Below the pieces are notes generated by a model. That model did no database searches, was not told the DNA's origin, and saw only the letters and a program-made list of their open reading frames with translations. A stretch of DNA of 64,000 bases from Marinobacter subterrani (GTDB lineage: Bacteria; Pseudomonadota; Gammaproteobacteria; Pseudomonadales; Oleiphilaceae), in assembly GCF_001045555.1 (NCBI RefSeq), contig NZ_LFBU01000001.1, forward strand, positions 2,170,001 to 2,234,000, written 5' to 3'. The translations under genes were made by a program, and so were the position numbers. Shown here piece by piece: positions 27,991-37,536 of this stretch. The first letter of the stretch is position 1, and every line of letters starts with the position of its first letter.

Positions 27991-28794
27991 ATGGCAGCGT
28001 CCCACACCCTTAACCTGCACTCTACGCCGAAAGCAGTGCGTGAGGCGGCGCGGCAAGGCTTGCTTACCGGCCCCACCTCCGGTCTTGCCAGCGGTTATGT
28101 GCAGGTCAATCTGGTGATCCTGCCGGAGGCCGAGGCGGCGGGTTTCATGCGCTTCTGCCAGGCAAACCCGAAACCCTGCCCGTTGCTGGCAGTCAGTGAG
28201 CCCGGCGCCCGCACCTGCGAGGCCATGGCCAGCGATCTTGATATCGCCCGGGATGTGCCGGCCTACCGTATCTATCGCAATGGCGTTGCCAGCCAAACGG
28301 TTGCCGATGTTGCCGATGAATGGCGAGACGATCTGGTGACCTTCGCCCTCGGCTGTTCCTTCACCTTCGAGCACGCGCTGATCCAGGCCGGTCTCAGCAT
28401 CCGGCATATCGACCAGGGCCGTAACGTTCCCATGTATCAAACCACGGTGCCACTGACGCCTGCGGGCGGATTCCAGGGCAACCTCGTGGTGTCCATGCGG
28501 CCGTTCTCGGCGGCAGACGCCATCCGCGCCATCCAGATCACGACTCGTTATCCCCAGGTGCACGGTGCACCCGTGCATCTCGGGCATCCCGGACTCATCG
28601 GCATTTCGGAACTGCACTCACCCGACTATGGCGATTCGGTCTCTGTGAAGGACGACGAGATCCCCGTGTTCTGGGCCTGCGGTGTGACGCCCCAGCAGGT
28701 CCTGATCGACTCAGGCGTTTCATTTGCAATCACCCACAGCCCGGGCCACATGCTGGTAACGGATATTCCCGACAGCACCCTGGCCCTGTTTTGA
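27991..28794 (+). CDS. DUF1445 (UPF0317, D-glutamate cyclase-like) protein
   Basis: A 267-residue protein with the family segments GLASGYVQVNLVILP, GCSFTFEHALI and FWACGVTPQ, plus a C-terminal HSPGHMLVTDI. Bacterial DUF1445 proteins (for example B. subtilis YcsI) sit beside 5-oxoprolinase genes, and the mammalian homologue belongs to a D-glutamate/5-oxo-D-proline enzyme. A hydro-lyase or cyclase role is an inference. It is the first gene of a ten-gene same-strand run that ends with pxpABC, matching that known association. Confidence 0.88.
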   Translation: MAASHTLNLHSTPKAVREAARQGLLTGPTSGLASGYVQVNLVILPEAEAAGFMRFCQANPKPCPLLAVSEPGARTCEAMASDLDIARDVPAYRIYRNGVASQTVADVADEWRDDLVTFALGCSFTFEHALIQAGLSIRHIDQGRNVPMYQTTVPLTPAGGFQGNLVVSMRPFSAADAIRAIQITTRYPQVHGAPVHLGHPGLIGISELHSPDYGDSVSVKDDEIPVFWACGVTPQQVLIDSGVSFAITHSPGHMLVTDIPDSTLALF

Positions 28795-28832
28795 CCAAAC
28801 CCAGCACGACCACGAAAACTGAGGAAACAACC

Positions 28833-29903
28833 ATGATGACAAAAAAACCCCTCGCCGTTGCCACTGTCGTTGCCCTGTCCCTGGCAGGCGCCAGCGCCCA
28901 GGCCCAGACACCGGACCTCGACAACACCAGCCTTTCCTACGTCGGAAGCTGGAGCAGCCTGTCGCTGTACCAGAATTTTGAGAAGCCGTTCTGGGCCGAT
29001 CACATCCCCGAAGCTTCCGACGGCCAGATTTCGACCCAGGTCACCACCTTTGACCAGATGGGACTGGGCGGTGGCGAAGTCTATCGGCTGATGGCCCGCG
29101 ACGTCATTGAAGTGACCTCGACCGTGGCAGATTACGCGGTGGCGGATGCACCGGAACTGGAAGGCCTGGACATGCCGATGATTGCGCCGGATGTGGAAAC
29201 CGCCCGCAAGGTCGCCGAAGCCTACCGGCCGGTTCTCGCAGACGCCTTTGCCGAGCGTTTTGACGGTGCCCAGCTGCTCGCTGTCGTGCCCTACCCGTCA
29301 CAGATGGTGTTCTGCAACACCCCCATTGAAGGCCTCTCCGATCTCCAGGGCAAGAAGATCCGCGCCAGTGGCCGGACCACCGCGGAATTCCTTCAGGCCA
29401 TTGGCGCCGAGGGCATCACCCTGAATTTCAGTGAAGTGCCGGGCGCCCTGCAGCGGGGCGTTATTGACTGTGCAGTCACTGGCTCACTGTCCGGCTACAG
29501 TTCCGGCTGGCATGAAGTTTCCACCCACCTCTACCCCCTGCCGGTCGGCGGCTGGGATCACGTGGTCACCGCCATGAATGGCAAGAAGTGGGACTCGCTC
29601 TCGGAAACCACCCAGCAATGGTTGATGAAAGAGATTGAGACCAACTACGAAACACCGGTGTGGGAAGCGGCCGTTGCAGAGACCAAGGAAGGCATTGCCT
29701 GCCTCACCGGTGAAGGCACCTGCTCCCGTGGCGAGCCCGGCGATATGGTTCTGGTTAAGGCCACAGATGCTGACTTCACCAAAGCCTCCAAGGCCCTCGA
29801 AGAGACCGTTCTGCCCAACTGGGCCGGCCGGGTTGACCAGGAATGGGTTGACCGCTGGAACGAGACCGTGGGCGCCGTCACCGGCCTGAAAGCGTCAAAG
29901 TAA
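28833..29903 (+). CDS. dctP: TRAP transporter solute-binding protein DctP
   Basis: A 356-residue periplasmic protein. A signal peptide ends near ASAQA/QT. The DctP fold is shown by LQGKKIRASGRTTAEFL, whose arginine usually pairs with a ligand carboxylate, and by VPGALQRGVIDCAVTG. The start at 28833 follows GAGGA by 7 nt and is followed by a second ATG. It belongs to the dctPQM importer; the conserved arginine suggests an organic acid ligand. Confidence 0.9.
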   Translation: MMTKKPLAVATVVALSLAGASAQAQTPDLDNTSLSYVGSWSSLSLYQNFEKPFWADHIPEASDGQISTQVTTFDQMGLGGGEVYRLMARDVIEVTSTVADYAVADAPELEGLDMPMIAPDVETARKVAEAYRPVLADAFAERFDGAQLLAVVPYPSQMVFCNTPIEGLSDLQGKKIRASGRTTAEFLQAIGAEGITLNFSEVPGALQRGVIDCAVTGSLSGYSSGWHEVSTHLYPLPVGGWDHVVTAMNGKKWDSLSETTQQWLMKEIETNYETPVWEAAVAETKEGIACLTGEGTCSRGEPGDMVLVKATDADFTKASKALEETVLPNWAGRVDQEWVDRWNETVGAVTGLKASK

Positions 29904-29963
29904 CCGCCGTATCCGTCATTGGCGGCCGGGCAGCACCCGCGCCCGGTCGCCCTGGAGAACACT

Positions 29964-30560
29964 ATGTTGCAACAGGCCAACTCAAGCCTCGACCGGCTGC
30001 TGGGGATAGCTCAGACCGGCTCACTCTGGCTGGCCCGGGCCGGCGGCGCGCTGATTCTGCTGACCGTGGCGATCGTCACCATCGAAGTGATCACCCGCCA
30101 GCTTATGGGCCGATCCGCCGTGCATGCCACCGAAATCACCGGCTACATCATGGCGGTCAGCACCAGTTGGTGCTTTGCCCATACCCTGCTGTGCAAGGCG
30201 CATATCCGGATTGACGCCCTGTATCTCAATTTCCCGACCAAAGTACGTGCGGCTCTCGACCTGCTGGCTCTGCTGGCGATGGCGCTGTTCTGCGTGCTCG
30301 TGGTCGGGGCGGTTTTTGATGTTGCCTACGCCTCTTTTGCGGATGGTGCGACCGCCAACACCCCCCTCGGCACTCCTTTGTGGATACCCCAGACACTCTG
30401 GCTGGCCGGCCTTACCTGGTTCGGTTTTGTCGTATGCCTGCTCACCCTGCGGGTGATTCTCGCGCTCTGCCAGGGCGATATCGATGGTGTCCAGGCGCTG
30501 GCCGGAAGCCCTACGCTGGATGAACAAATCGAGCACGAAAACCGGGAAGCACAGTCATGA
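29964..30560 (+). CDS. dctQ: TRAP transporter small permease DctQ
   Basis: A 198-residue membrane protein with four hydrophobic segments and the DctQ motif around EVITRQLMGRSAVHATEITGY. The start at 29964 follows TGGAGA; upstream in-frame sequence has no such site. It overlaps dctM by 4 nt. Confidence 0.88.
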   Translation: MLQQANSSLDRLLGIAQTGSLWLARAGGALILLTVAIVTIEVITRQLMGRSAVHATEITGYIMAVSTSWCFAHTLLCKAHIRIDALYLNFPTKVRAALDLLALLAMALFCVLVVGAVFDVAYASFADGATANTPLGTPLWIPQTLWLAGLTWFGFVVCLLTLRVILALCQGDIDGVQALAGSPTLDEQIEHENREAQS

Positions 30561-31840
30561 TTCTGACCGCATTAATCATTCTTCTGGTCCTGCTGGTACT
30601 GAGCGTACCCGTAGCCGCCACGCTGGTGGTTCTGGCGCTGATGCTGGACGAATTCTTCTCGCCCTTCCCGCTGTTCCGGGCCATGGGTGATGTGCTCTGG
30701 ACGGCGTCAGACAGCTTTCTGCTGATTGCCATTCCGCTGTTTATCCTGCTTGGTGAAATCCTGGTCAGAACCGGCATCGCCAAGGGCACTTACCGCTCCC
30801 TCGAAAGCTGGCTGTCGTGGCTGCCGGGCGGGCTGCTGCATGCCAACATTGGCACCGCCACCCTGTTCTCCGCCACCTCCGGTTCCAGCGTGGCCACGGC
30901 GGCCACCATTGGCACTGTCGCCATTCCCCAGGGCAAGGAGATGAAATACGATCAGCGGCTGTTCACCGGGTCCATTGCCGCCGGTGGCACCCTGGGCATC
31001 ATGATCCCGCCGTCCATCAACCTGATTGTCTATGGCTTCCTGACGGAAACCTCCATTCCCCAGCTGTTTGCCGCAGGCCTGTTGCCGGGACTGTTACTGG
31101 CCCTGCTGTTTATCGTAGGGACTGCGCTCATCTGTATATGGAAGCCTTCACTGGGCGGGCCAAGCACCAGCCACAGCTGGAGTGAACGGATCTCCGGGCT
31201 CTGGAACCTGATCCCGGTGCTTGCCCTGTTCGGCATTGTGGTGGGTTCAATCTACACCGGGCTGGCAACCCCCACTGAAGCGGCCTCCCTGGGCGTACTC
31301 GGCGCCATGGTCATCGCCCTGTCCATGGGCAAGCTCTCTATGGGGGTGATCATCGAGGCCCTGGACGGCACCATGAAAACCACCGGCATGATCATGCTGA
31401 TCATCATGGCCTCCTACTTCCTGAACTTTGTACTGGCCTCCTCCGGTGTCACCCGGGAGCTTTCCAGCTTTCTGGAATCCGCCGGCCTGGGCCCCTATTC
31501 CACCCTGATGCTCGCCATCCTGCTCTACATCGTGCTCGGGTTCTTTATCGAGACCCTGTCACTGATGGTCATCACCATTCCCATTGTCGCCCCCATTATT
31601 ATCAGCCTGGGGTTCGATCCGGTCTGGTTTGGCATCCTGCTGATTCTGCTGATCGAGATGGCACTAATTACCCCACCGGTCGGTCTGAACCTCTACGTTG
31701 TCCAGGGGGTTCGCAAGGGCGGGCCGTTCAGCGATGTGATGGTCGGCGCCATGCCCTATGTCGGCATGATGCTGCTGATGGCTGTCATTCTTGTATTGTT
31801 CCCGTCCGTGGCACTGTTCCTGCCCGGGCTGATGGACTGA
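30557..31840 (+). CDS. dctM: TRAP transporter large permease DctM
   Basis: A 427-residue membrane protein with about 12 hydrophobic segments. Typical DctM segments are ATSGSSVATAATIG, GGTLGIMIPPSINLIVYG and IALITPPVGLNLYVVQG-like sequence near the end. It moves the DctP ligand inward with sodium. Confidence 0.92.
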   Translation: MILTALIILLVLLVLSVPVAATLVVLALMLDEFFSPFPLFRAMGDVLWTASDSFLLIAIPLFILLGEILVRTGIAKGTYRSLESWLSWLPGGLLHANIGTATLFSATSGSSVATAATIGTVAIPQGKEMKYDQRLFTGSIAAGGTLGIMIPPSINLIVYGFLTETSIPQLFAAGLLPGLLLALLFIVGTALICIWKPSLGGPSTSHSWSERISGLWNLIPVLALFGIVVGSIYTGLATPTEAASLGVLGAMVIALSMGKLSMGVIIEALDGTMKTTGMIMLIIMASYFLNFVLASSGVTRELSSFLESAGLGPYSTLMLAILLYIVLGFFIETLSLMVITIPIVAPIIISLGFDPVWFGILLILLIEMALITPPVGLNLYVVQGVRKGGPFSDVMVGAMPYVGMMLLMAVILVLFPSVALFLPGLMD

Positions 31841-31873
31841 CCCCGTGCCCACTAACATTAACCGGAGCCAACC

Positions 31874-32551
31874 ATGACTACTTTTCAACTTGCCGACACT
31901 GACGACACCCTGGAGATCGACATCCGGGAACTCATCATCGCGGGCTGGGCGGGGCGTGAGCAAGCCGGTATTGATGAGCATATCGAGGAGCTCAAGGCGA
32001 TTGGCGTGAAGCCACCCTCAAGCACACCGCTGTTCTACCGGGTGGCGGCCAACCAGTTCACCACGGCCCCGGAAATCCAGGTGCTGGGTGAGCAGACCAG
32101 CGGCGAAGCCGAAGTGGTGTTGATTGGCACCACGGAGGGCACCCTGGTGGCCATCGGCTCGGATCACACCGACCGTGAAGCCGAAGCCTGGTCTGTTGCC
32201 CACTCCAAGCAGGTGTGTGCCAAACCAGTGAGCCGCCAGGTCTGGTGGCTGGAGGATGTGATCGGGCACTGGGACAAGCTCGAAATAACCTCCTACGCCA
32301 CCATCAGCGGCGACGAAGTGCGCTATCAGGAAGGGCCGGTCACCGGCCTGCTGCACCCGGCAGAACTGCTGAGCCGGTTTGGCCGGGAAAAACCGGAACT
32401 GGCCCCCGGCGAGGCCATGCTGTGTGGCACACTGCCGGTGATCGGAGGCGTTCGCCCCGCCCAGGCATTCCGGATGGTACTGACCGACCCGGTCACCCAC
32501 CGGAGCCTGGAACACCGGTATGACATCCGGACACTGCCGGTGGTCTCATGA
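31874..32551 (+). CDS. DUF2848 protein (fumarylacetoacetase-like fold)
   Basis: A 225-residue soluble protein. The segment GSDHTDREAEAWSVAHSKQVC-like region, with SKQVCAKPVSRQVW, is typical of DUF2848, a family related in fold to fumarylacetoacetate hydrolases. A GGAGCC site precedes the ATG. It overlaps the amidase gene by 4 nt. DUF2848 genes commonly sit with amidases and TRAP transporters. The reaction is unknown. Confidence 0.82.
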   Translation: MTTFQLADTDDTLEIDIRELIIAGWAGREQAGIDEHIEELKAIGVKPPSSTPLFYRVAANQFTTAPEIQVLGEQTSGEAEVVLIGTTEGTLVAIGSDHTDREAEAWSVAHSKQVCAKPVSRQVWWLEDVIGHWDKLEITSYATISGDEVRYQEGPVTGLLHPAELLSRFGREKPELAPGEAMLCGTLPVIGGVRPAQAFRMVLTDPVTHRSLEHRYDIRTLPVVS

Positions 32552-33906
32552 AAACCCTGGCAGGCTCCCACGAACCCACTCTGCAGGCGCTGCTCGACGG
32601 CATGCGCGACGGGCTCTGGCGGTCCACCGACCTGCTCGATGCCTGTTTCTCCAGCATCGACAGCAAGGACAACCCCGCGGCCCGCGTTTACACCAAACGC
32701 TTCGACCGAACCGCCCGGGCCGAGGCGGCGGCCGCCGATCGACTCAAAGCCGGCGGCGTTCCGCCCGGCGAACTGGCCGGCCTGCCCATTGCCCTCAAGG
32801 CACTGTTTGACGTGGCCGGTGAAATTACCCATTCGGGCTCCCGGGGCTGGCAGGCGCCGGCCAGCCAGGATGCCCTGATCGTCTCCCGGCTGCGTCGGGC
32901 CGGCGCGGTGATCACCGGCCATACCAACATGACCGAGTTCGCCTACTCCGGACTCGGCCTGAACCCCCATTACGGCACCCCGGACAACCCTCTGGCACCC
33001 GGGCGAATCCCCGGGGGGTCATCCTCCGGTGCCGCCGTAGCAGTGGCCCAGGGTATGGCAGCCGCCGCCATTGGCAGCGACACCGGCGGATCCGTCCGCA
33101 TTCCCGCTGCGTTCTGCGGCCTGGTCGGGTTCAAGCCCTCACAACAGCGCATTCCCCGGGACGGCACCTTCCCGCTCTCCGACAGCCTGGACTCGATCGG
33201 GCCAATCGCCCGCAGTGTCGACTGTTGCGCGCGGCTGGATGCCGTCCTGTCCGGACGGTCCTACCAACCGCTGGCACCTGCCGGGGTCAGGGGCCTGCGC
33301 TTTGTCGTTCCCTCCGACTACATGCTGGACAACATGGATGAAACCGTTGCCCGAGCGTTTTCCCGCAGCCTGAAGAGCCTGCGCGATGCCGGCGCCAGCA
33401 TCATCGAGGCCCCGGCCCCGGTGCTTTCGGCCATCCCGGAACTGATGGAAGGTGGCGGCTTCACCGCTGCCGAAAGTTACTTTGTTCACCGCCAGTGGCT
33501 GGCCGAACACGGAGAGCTCTACGACCCCCGTGTCCGCAGCCGTATGGAACGTGGCGCCGCCATTTCCGCAGCCGACTACCTGGAGCTTTGCCGCCGGCGG
33601 CAGCAACGCAAACAACAGGCTGACCGATGGCTGCGGGACTACGATGGCCTGCTTGCCCCAACCGTTCCTGTCGTGCCCCCGCGCTTTGACGAGGTAACGC
33701 GGGATGAAGATTACGCCCGACTCAACCTGCTGGTTCTGCGTAACCCGACCGTCGCTAACATGCTGGACCTGTGCGCCCTGTCGCTGCCCAACCACACCCC
33801 GGACGAACTGCCGAGCGGGCTGATGCTGGTCGGGCGCAACGGCAGTGACCGGGAACTCCTGCGCCAGGCAGCAGCCCTCGAAGCGCTGATGGAACAAACA
33901 CCATGA
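32548..33906 (+). CDS. Amidase-signature-family hydrolase
   Basis: A 452-residue protein with the Ser-cisSer-Lys triad: K84 in LPIALKALFDV, the glycine-serine stretch GGSSSGAAVAVA (serines 158-160) and S182 in GSDTGGSVRIPA. The family hydrolyses C-N amide bonds. Substrate not readable from sequence. Overlaps both neighbours by 4 nt, suggesting obligate co-expression with DUF2848 and the ene-reductase. Confidence 0.9.
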   Translation: MKTLAGSHEPTLQALLDGMRDGLWRSTDLLDACFSSIDSKDNPAARVYTKRFDRTARAEAAAADRLKAGGVPPGELAGLPIALKALFDVAGEITHSGSRGWQAPASQDALIVSRLRRAGAVITGHTNMTEFAYSGLGLNPHYGTPDNPLAPGRIPGGSSSGAAVAVAQGMAAAAIGSDTGGSVRIPAAFCGLVGFKPSQQRIPRDGTFPLSDSLDSIGPIARSVDCCARLDAVLSGRSYQPLAPAGVRGLRFVVPSDYMLDNMDETVARAFSRSLKSLRDAGASIIEAPAPVLSAIPELMEGGGFTAAESYFVHRQWLAEHGELYDPRVRSRMERGAAISAADYLELCRRRQQRKQQADRWLRDYDGLLAPTVPVVPPRFDEVTRDEDYARLNLLVLRNPTVANMLDLCALSLPNHTPDELPSGLMLVGRNGSDRELLRQAAALEALMEQTP

Positions 33907-35069
33907 CAGAGACAGCAAAATTATCCGGGCAGCCGGCAACGGATTCCCGCTCCGGTGGCGAGAATGCCCGCCGCATTCTGAAGCGGGATCCCAACCCGCA
34001 TCTGTTCCGGCCGGTAAGCTTTCGCTCGGTCACCGCCCGTAACCGGATCATGCTGTCGCCCATGTGCCAGTATTCCGGCCAGGACGGGCTGTCAAACGAC
34101 TGGCATTTCGTACACCTGGGCGCCCGGGCGGCCGGTGGAGCAGGCTGGGTGTTTACCGAAGCGGTGCATACCGAGCCCCACGGCCGGATCACACCCTACT
34201 GCCTCGGGCTCTGGAACGATGAGCAACGAGACCGGCTGGCCCGCATTGCCAGCTTTGTGGAAGCGCAAGGCGCCGTGCCCGGAATCCAGCTTGGCCACGC
34301 CGGCCGAAAAGCCTCCGTCGGCCGGCCCTGGGAAGGGTCCCGCCCCCTGACCGTCGCCGAAGGCGGCTGGGATAACCAGGTCTCTGCCTCAGCCCTGCCC
34401 TACGCCGATGGCTGGCACACCCCCATTGCGATGTCGAACGACCAGATTTCCGAGGCTCTCCAGGCCCTCAGGTCCGCGGCACGTCGGGCTCGGGAGGCCG
34501 GCTTCAAGGCTCTGGAACTGCACTGTGCCCACGGCTATCTGATTCACCAGTTTCTCTCACCGCTCAGCAATCAGCGCACCGATGCCTATGGCGGCAGCTT
34601 CGAAAACCGCATCCGCTTCCTGCAGGAGTCCATCCAGGTGGTGCGGGAAGTCTGGCCGGCAGAGCTGCCCCTGTTTGTCCGGCTTTCCTGCACCGACTGG
34701 GTGGAAGGCGGCTGGACCCTGGACGACACGGTGCGGCTGGCCACCCTGTTGCAATTCCAGGGCGAAGTAGACCTGATAGACTGTTCCTCAGGTGGCAATG
34801 ACCCAAGGCAGCAGATCCCGATTCATCCCGGCTATCAGATCCCCCTGTCTCAGGCGGTTCGCACCAGAGCCCGCATCGCCACCGGGGCGGTTGGTCTGAT
34901 CCACAGTCCGGATCTGGCGGAATCCGTTGTTGCCAATGGTCAGGCAGATCTGGTGGTTCTCGGCCGAGCCCTGCTGTCTGACCCGGCCTGGCCGCTGCGA
35001 GCAGCCGCGACCCTGAAGGCCGAAAACGTCGAGTGGCCAAAACAGTATGAACGCTCGAATATTTTCTGA
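33903..35069 (+). CDS. Old-yellow-enzyme-type NADH:flavin oxidoreductase (ene-reductase, YqjM-like)
   Basis: A 388-residue TIM-barrel flavoprotein. The segment LSPMCQYSGQDG carries the FMN-tuning cysteine of class III enzymes, IQLGHAGRKAS and HCAHGYLIHQFLSP carry conserved histidines, and a C-terminal VVLGRALLSDP closes the FMN site. These enzymes reduce activated C=C bonds. The first 35 residues are an unusual extension before the barrel (NPHLFRPVSF); a later start is possible but has no better ATG. Its place between amidase and pxpA suggests reduction of an unsaturated lactam or acid (inference). Confidence 0.9.
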   Translation: MTETAKLSGQPATDSRSGGENARRILKRDPNPHLFRPVSFRSVTARNRIMLSPMCQYSGQDGLSNDWHFVHLGARAAGGAGWVFTEAVHTEPHGRITPYCLGLWNDEQRDRLARIASFVEAQGAVPGIQLGHAGRKASVGRPWEGSRPLTVAEGGWDNQVSASALPYADGWHTPIAMSNDQISEALQALRSAARRAREAGFKALELHCAHGYLIHQFLSPLSNQRTDAYGGSFENRIRFLQESIQVVREVWPAELPLFVRLSCTDWVEGGWTLDDTVRLATLLQFQGEVDLIDCSSGGNDPRQQIPIHPGYQIPLSQAVRTRARIATGAVGLIHSPDLAESVVANGQADLVVLGRALLSDPAWPLRAAATLKAENVEWPKQYERSNIF

Positions 35070-35108
35070 GTTTTCGCGGATACGTCTCACAGAGACAACG
35101 AGGTTACT

Positions 35109-35864
35109 ATGAGATCTTTGAAGCTGAACGCCGATATGGGTGAAAGCTTCGGCCCCTGGGTGATGGGGCTGGATCATGAAGTCATGCCCTACGTAGACAT
35201 GGCCAATATAGCCTGTGGCTTTCACGCGTCAGACCCCGATGTGATGCGCCGTACCATACGACTGGCAAAAGATCACGGTGTGAGTATTGGCGCCCATCCG
35301 GCCTATCCGGATCTGGTTGGCTTTGGCCGACGCTCCATGGCCTGTTCCGCCAGCGAAATCGAGAATCTGGTGCTGTATCAGATTGGCGCCCTTTCCGGGC
35401 TGTGCCGGGCCGAAAGTACCGAGGTGCGTTACGTCAAACCCCACGGCGCTCTGTACAACGACATGGCAAAGAAGCCGGAGATATTTGCTGCAGTCGCCCG
35501 CGCGGTCCGGGCCTTCGACCCCGACTTGCCACTGATGACGCTGGCAACCCGACAGACCGACACGATGCGGGAACAGGCGGAACAGCATGGCATCAGACTG
35601 TGGTTTGAGGCCTTCGCTGACCGGGCGTACGACAGCGAAGGCCGCCTGGTTGCCCGATCCGAACCCGGCGCCGTGCACCACGACCCGGAACTCATCATCA
35701 ATCAGGCACGGCTCATCGCCACAGGGCAGCCACTGACAGCCAGCGACGGCAGCGATCTGGTCCTGCAGGCCGATACGCTGTGCGTCCATGGCGACAACGA
35801 GGAGTCCATCGCGGCTGTCCGCCGCATCCGAGACATGCTCAACACCCTGGAAAGTGCCTCATGA
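35109..35864 (+). CDS. pxpA: 5-oxoprolinase subunit PxpA (LamB/YcsF family)
   Basis: A 251-residue protein opening [17 protein letters not shown] with the segment [17 protein letters not shown] and [13 protein letters not shown], all signatures of LamB/YcsF. PxpABC hydrolyses 5-oxoproline to glutamate with ATP. The stop overlaps the pxpB start (ATGA). Confidence 0.93.
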   Translation: MRSLKLNADMGESFGPWVMGLDHEVMPYVDMANIACGFHASDPDVMRRTIRLAKDHGVSIGAHPAYPDLVGFGRRSMACSASEIENLVLYQIGALSGLCRAESTEVRYVKPHGALYNDMAKKPEIFAAVARAVRAFDPDLPLMTLATRQTDTMREQAEQHGIRLWFEAFADRAYDSEGRLVARSEPGAVHHDPELIINQARLIATGQPLTASDGSDLVLQADTLCVHGDNEESIAAVRRIRDMLNTLESAS

Positions 35865-36595
35865 GCCATAACGCCCTGCCGAGACTCGAGCCCGCGGGTA
35901 TCGATGGCTGGATGGTGCGCCTGTTCGACACCATTGAGGAAAACAACCTGCTGTGGCTGACCGCCCTCACCAACGACTGCGAGGCGACTTTCGGCGAGGC
36001 CCTGGTTGACCTGGTGCCCTCCTACACCACCCTGCTGGTTATCTTTGATCCACTGCAGGTCAGCCCCTGGAACGCACGCGCAAAGCTGGTCGAAGTGCTG
36101 TCCAGGCTGGTTCCCGACGATGCCGATGGTGAAGGAGAACTGCACGAAATTGCGACCTGGTACGACCCCAGCGTGGGCCCCGATCTGGCGCGCGTGGCCG
36201 AACTTTCAGACATGACGGTAGACAGCGTGATCGAGACACACAGTTATCAGGAATACCGGGTCTTTGCTCTCGGGTTTGCCCCTGGTTTTGCATTCATGGG
36301 TCTGCTGGACGACAGCCTCACCTGCCCACGCCTGGACACACCACGACAGAAAGTACCCGCCGGCAGTGTGGCAATCGCCGGACAGCAGACAGCGGCCTAT
36401 CCGGTGGTTACCCCCGGTGGCTGGAACCTGATCGGACGAACCGCCGCCCGACTGTTTGACCGGAACCGGGACGGCTTCAGCCTGCTGAAAGTCGGAGACC
36501 GGGTGCGATTTGTCGCTGTTGACCGGCAGACCTTCGAAAGCGAAGGTGGCGATCCGACGCCCGCGGAATCGGCCAGAGAGGAGGCACACTCATGA
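35861..36595 (+). CDS. pxpB: 5-oxoprolinase subunit PxpB (KipI-like)
   Basis: A 244-residue protein. KipI/allophanate-hydrolase subunit 1 motifs include [13 protein letters not shown] and [21 protein letters not shown]. The start at 35861 overlaps the pxpA stop by 4 nt; an upstream in-frame start would lie inside pxpA. It overlaps pxpC by 4 nt. Confidence 0.92.
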   Translation: MSHNALPRLEPAGIDGWMVRLFDTIEENNLLWLTALTNDCEATFGEALVDLVPSYTTLLVIFDPLQVSPWNARAKLVEVLSRLVPDDADGEGELHEIATWYDPSVGPDLARVAELSDMTVDSVIETHSYQEYRVFALGFAPGFAFMGLLDDSLTCPRLDTPRQKVPAGSVAIAGQQTAAYPVVTPGGWNLIGRTAARLFDRNRDGFSLLKVGDRVRFVAVDRQTFESEGGDPTPAESAREEAHS

Positions 36596-37536
36596 GCGCC
36601 GACGCAATCACCGGTTTTCGGGTAACCCGGGCAGGGCCCCTGGCCCTGTTGCAGGACGCCGGACGCTTCGGGGTTCGACATCTCGGCGTCACCCAGGGCG
36701 GCCCGGCAGACCTGCACGCGTGGGCGTGGGCCAACCGACTGGCAGGCAACCGTTGGGGCTCCCCCGCCCTGGAAATCACCTTTGGTGGAATCGAATTACA
36801 GGCGGAGTGTGATCTTACCCTTGCCGTCGCCGGTGCCGACCTCGCAGCGCGCCACAACGATCAGCCGTTGGCCCTCTGGCGCAGCCATCGAATTAACAAG
36901 GGCGATCGAATCCAGTTCGGTAATCCGGCCACTGGACTGCGTGCCTATCTTGCGGTTTCGGGCGGATTTTCAGCCGAGCCGGTTCTGGGCAGCGTGGCCT
37001 GTGTGGTGCGCGAACAGCTGGGCGGGTTTGATGGTCAGGGTCTGCGAGTAAAAGAAGGGGATCGGTTATCCGTCGCAGCCCCATCCGGGCAAACCCCGAA
37101 ACCGGACCAAGCTCCGGAGCAGGAACAACCGGATTACGCCGCCCCCGTCGTCCTGGACCTGCTGCCCGGCGCACAGATTGCCGATTTCACCGGGCGCAGC
37201 CTGTTTGATGCCTTCAACTCGGAATGGCGCGTGGACGACCGGGCTGACCGCATGGGTGTTCGGCTCAGCGGCCCGCCGCTGCAGTGCCGGATCAAGTCGA
37301 TGATATCGGAAGGCATCTCGCTCGGAGCGGTGCAGGTGCCGCCGGACGGCCAGCCTATCGCCCTGCTGAATGACCGGCAGACCATCGGAGGCTACCCGAG
37401 GCTGGGCAATCTTACTCCGCTGGCCGCCTCCAGGCTGGCTCAATGCCAGCCAGGCCAGAGCGTTCGGCTGAGACCGACCGGTGCCGATCGGGCACTCCGG
37501 GAACACCGGGCATTCATCACTCAGATGGTGGGGTGA
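36592..37536 (+). CDS. pxpC: 5-oxoprolinase subunit PxpC (KipA-like)
   Basis: A 314-residue biotin-dependent-carboxyltransferase-like protein. Typical segments are GPLALLQDAGRFGVRHLGVTQGG and a C-terminal GAVQVPPDGQPIALLNDRQTIGGYP. Its 3' end overlaps the 3' end of the convergent threonine aldolase gene by 16 bp, with no terminator visible between them. Confidence 0.92.
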   Translation: MSADAITGFRVTRAGPLALLQDAGRFGVRHLGVTQGGPADLHAWAWANRLAGNRWGSPALEITFGGIELQAECDLTLAVAGADLAARHNDQPLALWRSHRINKGDRIQFGNPATGLRAYLAVSGGFSAEPVLGSVACVVREQLGGFDGQGLRVKEGDRLSVAAPSGQTPKPDQAPEQEQPDYAAPVVLDLLPGAQIADFTGRSLFDAFNSEWRVDDRADRMGVRLSGPPLQCRIKSMISEGISLGAVQVPPDGQPIALLNDRQTIGGYPRLGNLTPLAASRLAQCQPGQSVRLRPTGADRALREHRAFITQMVG

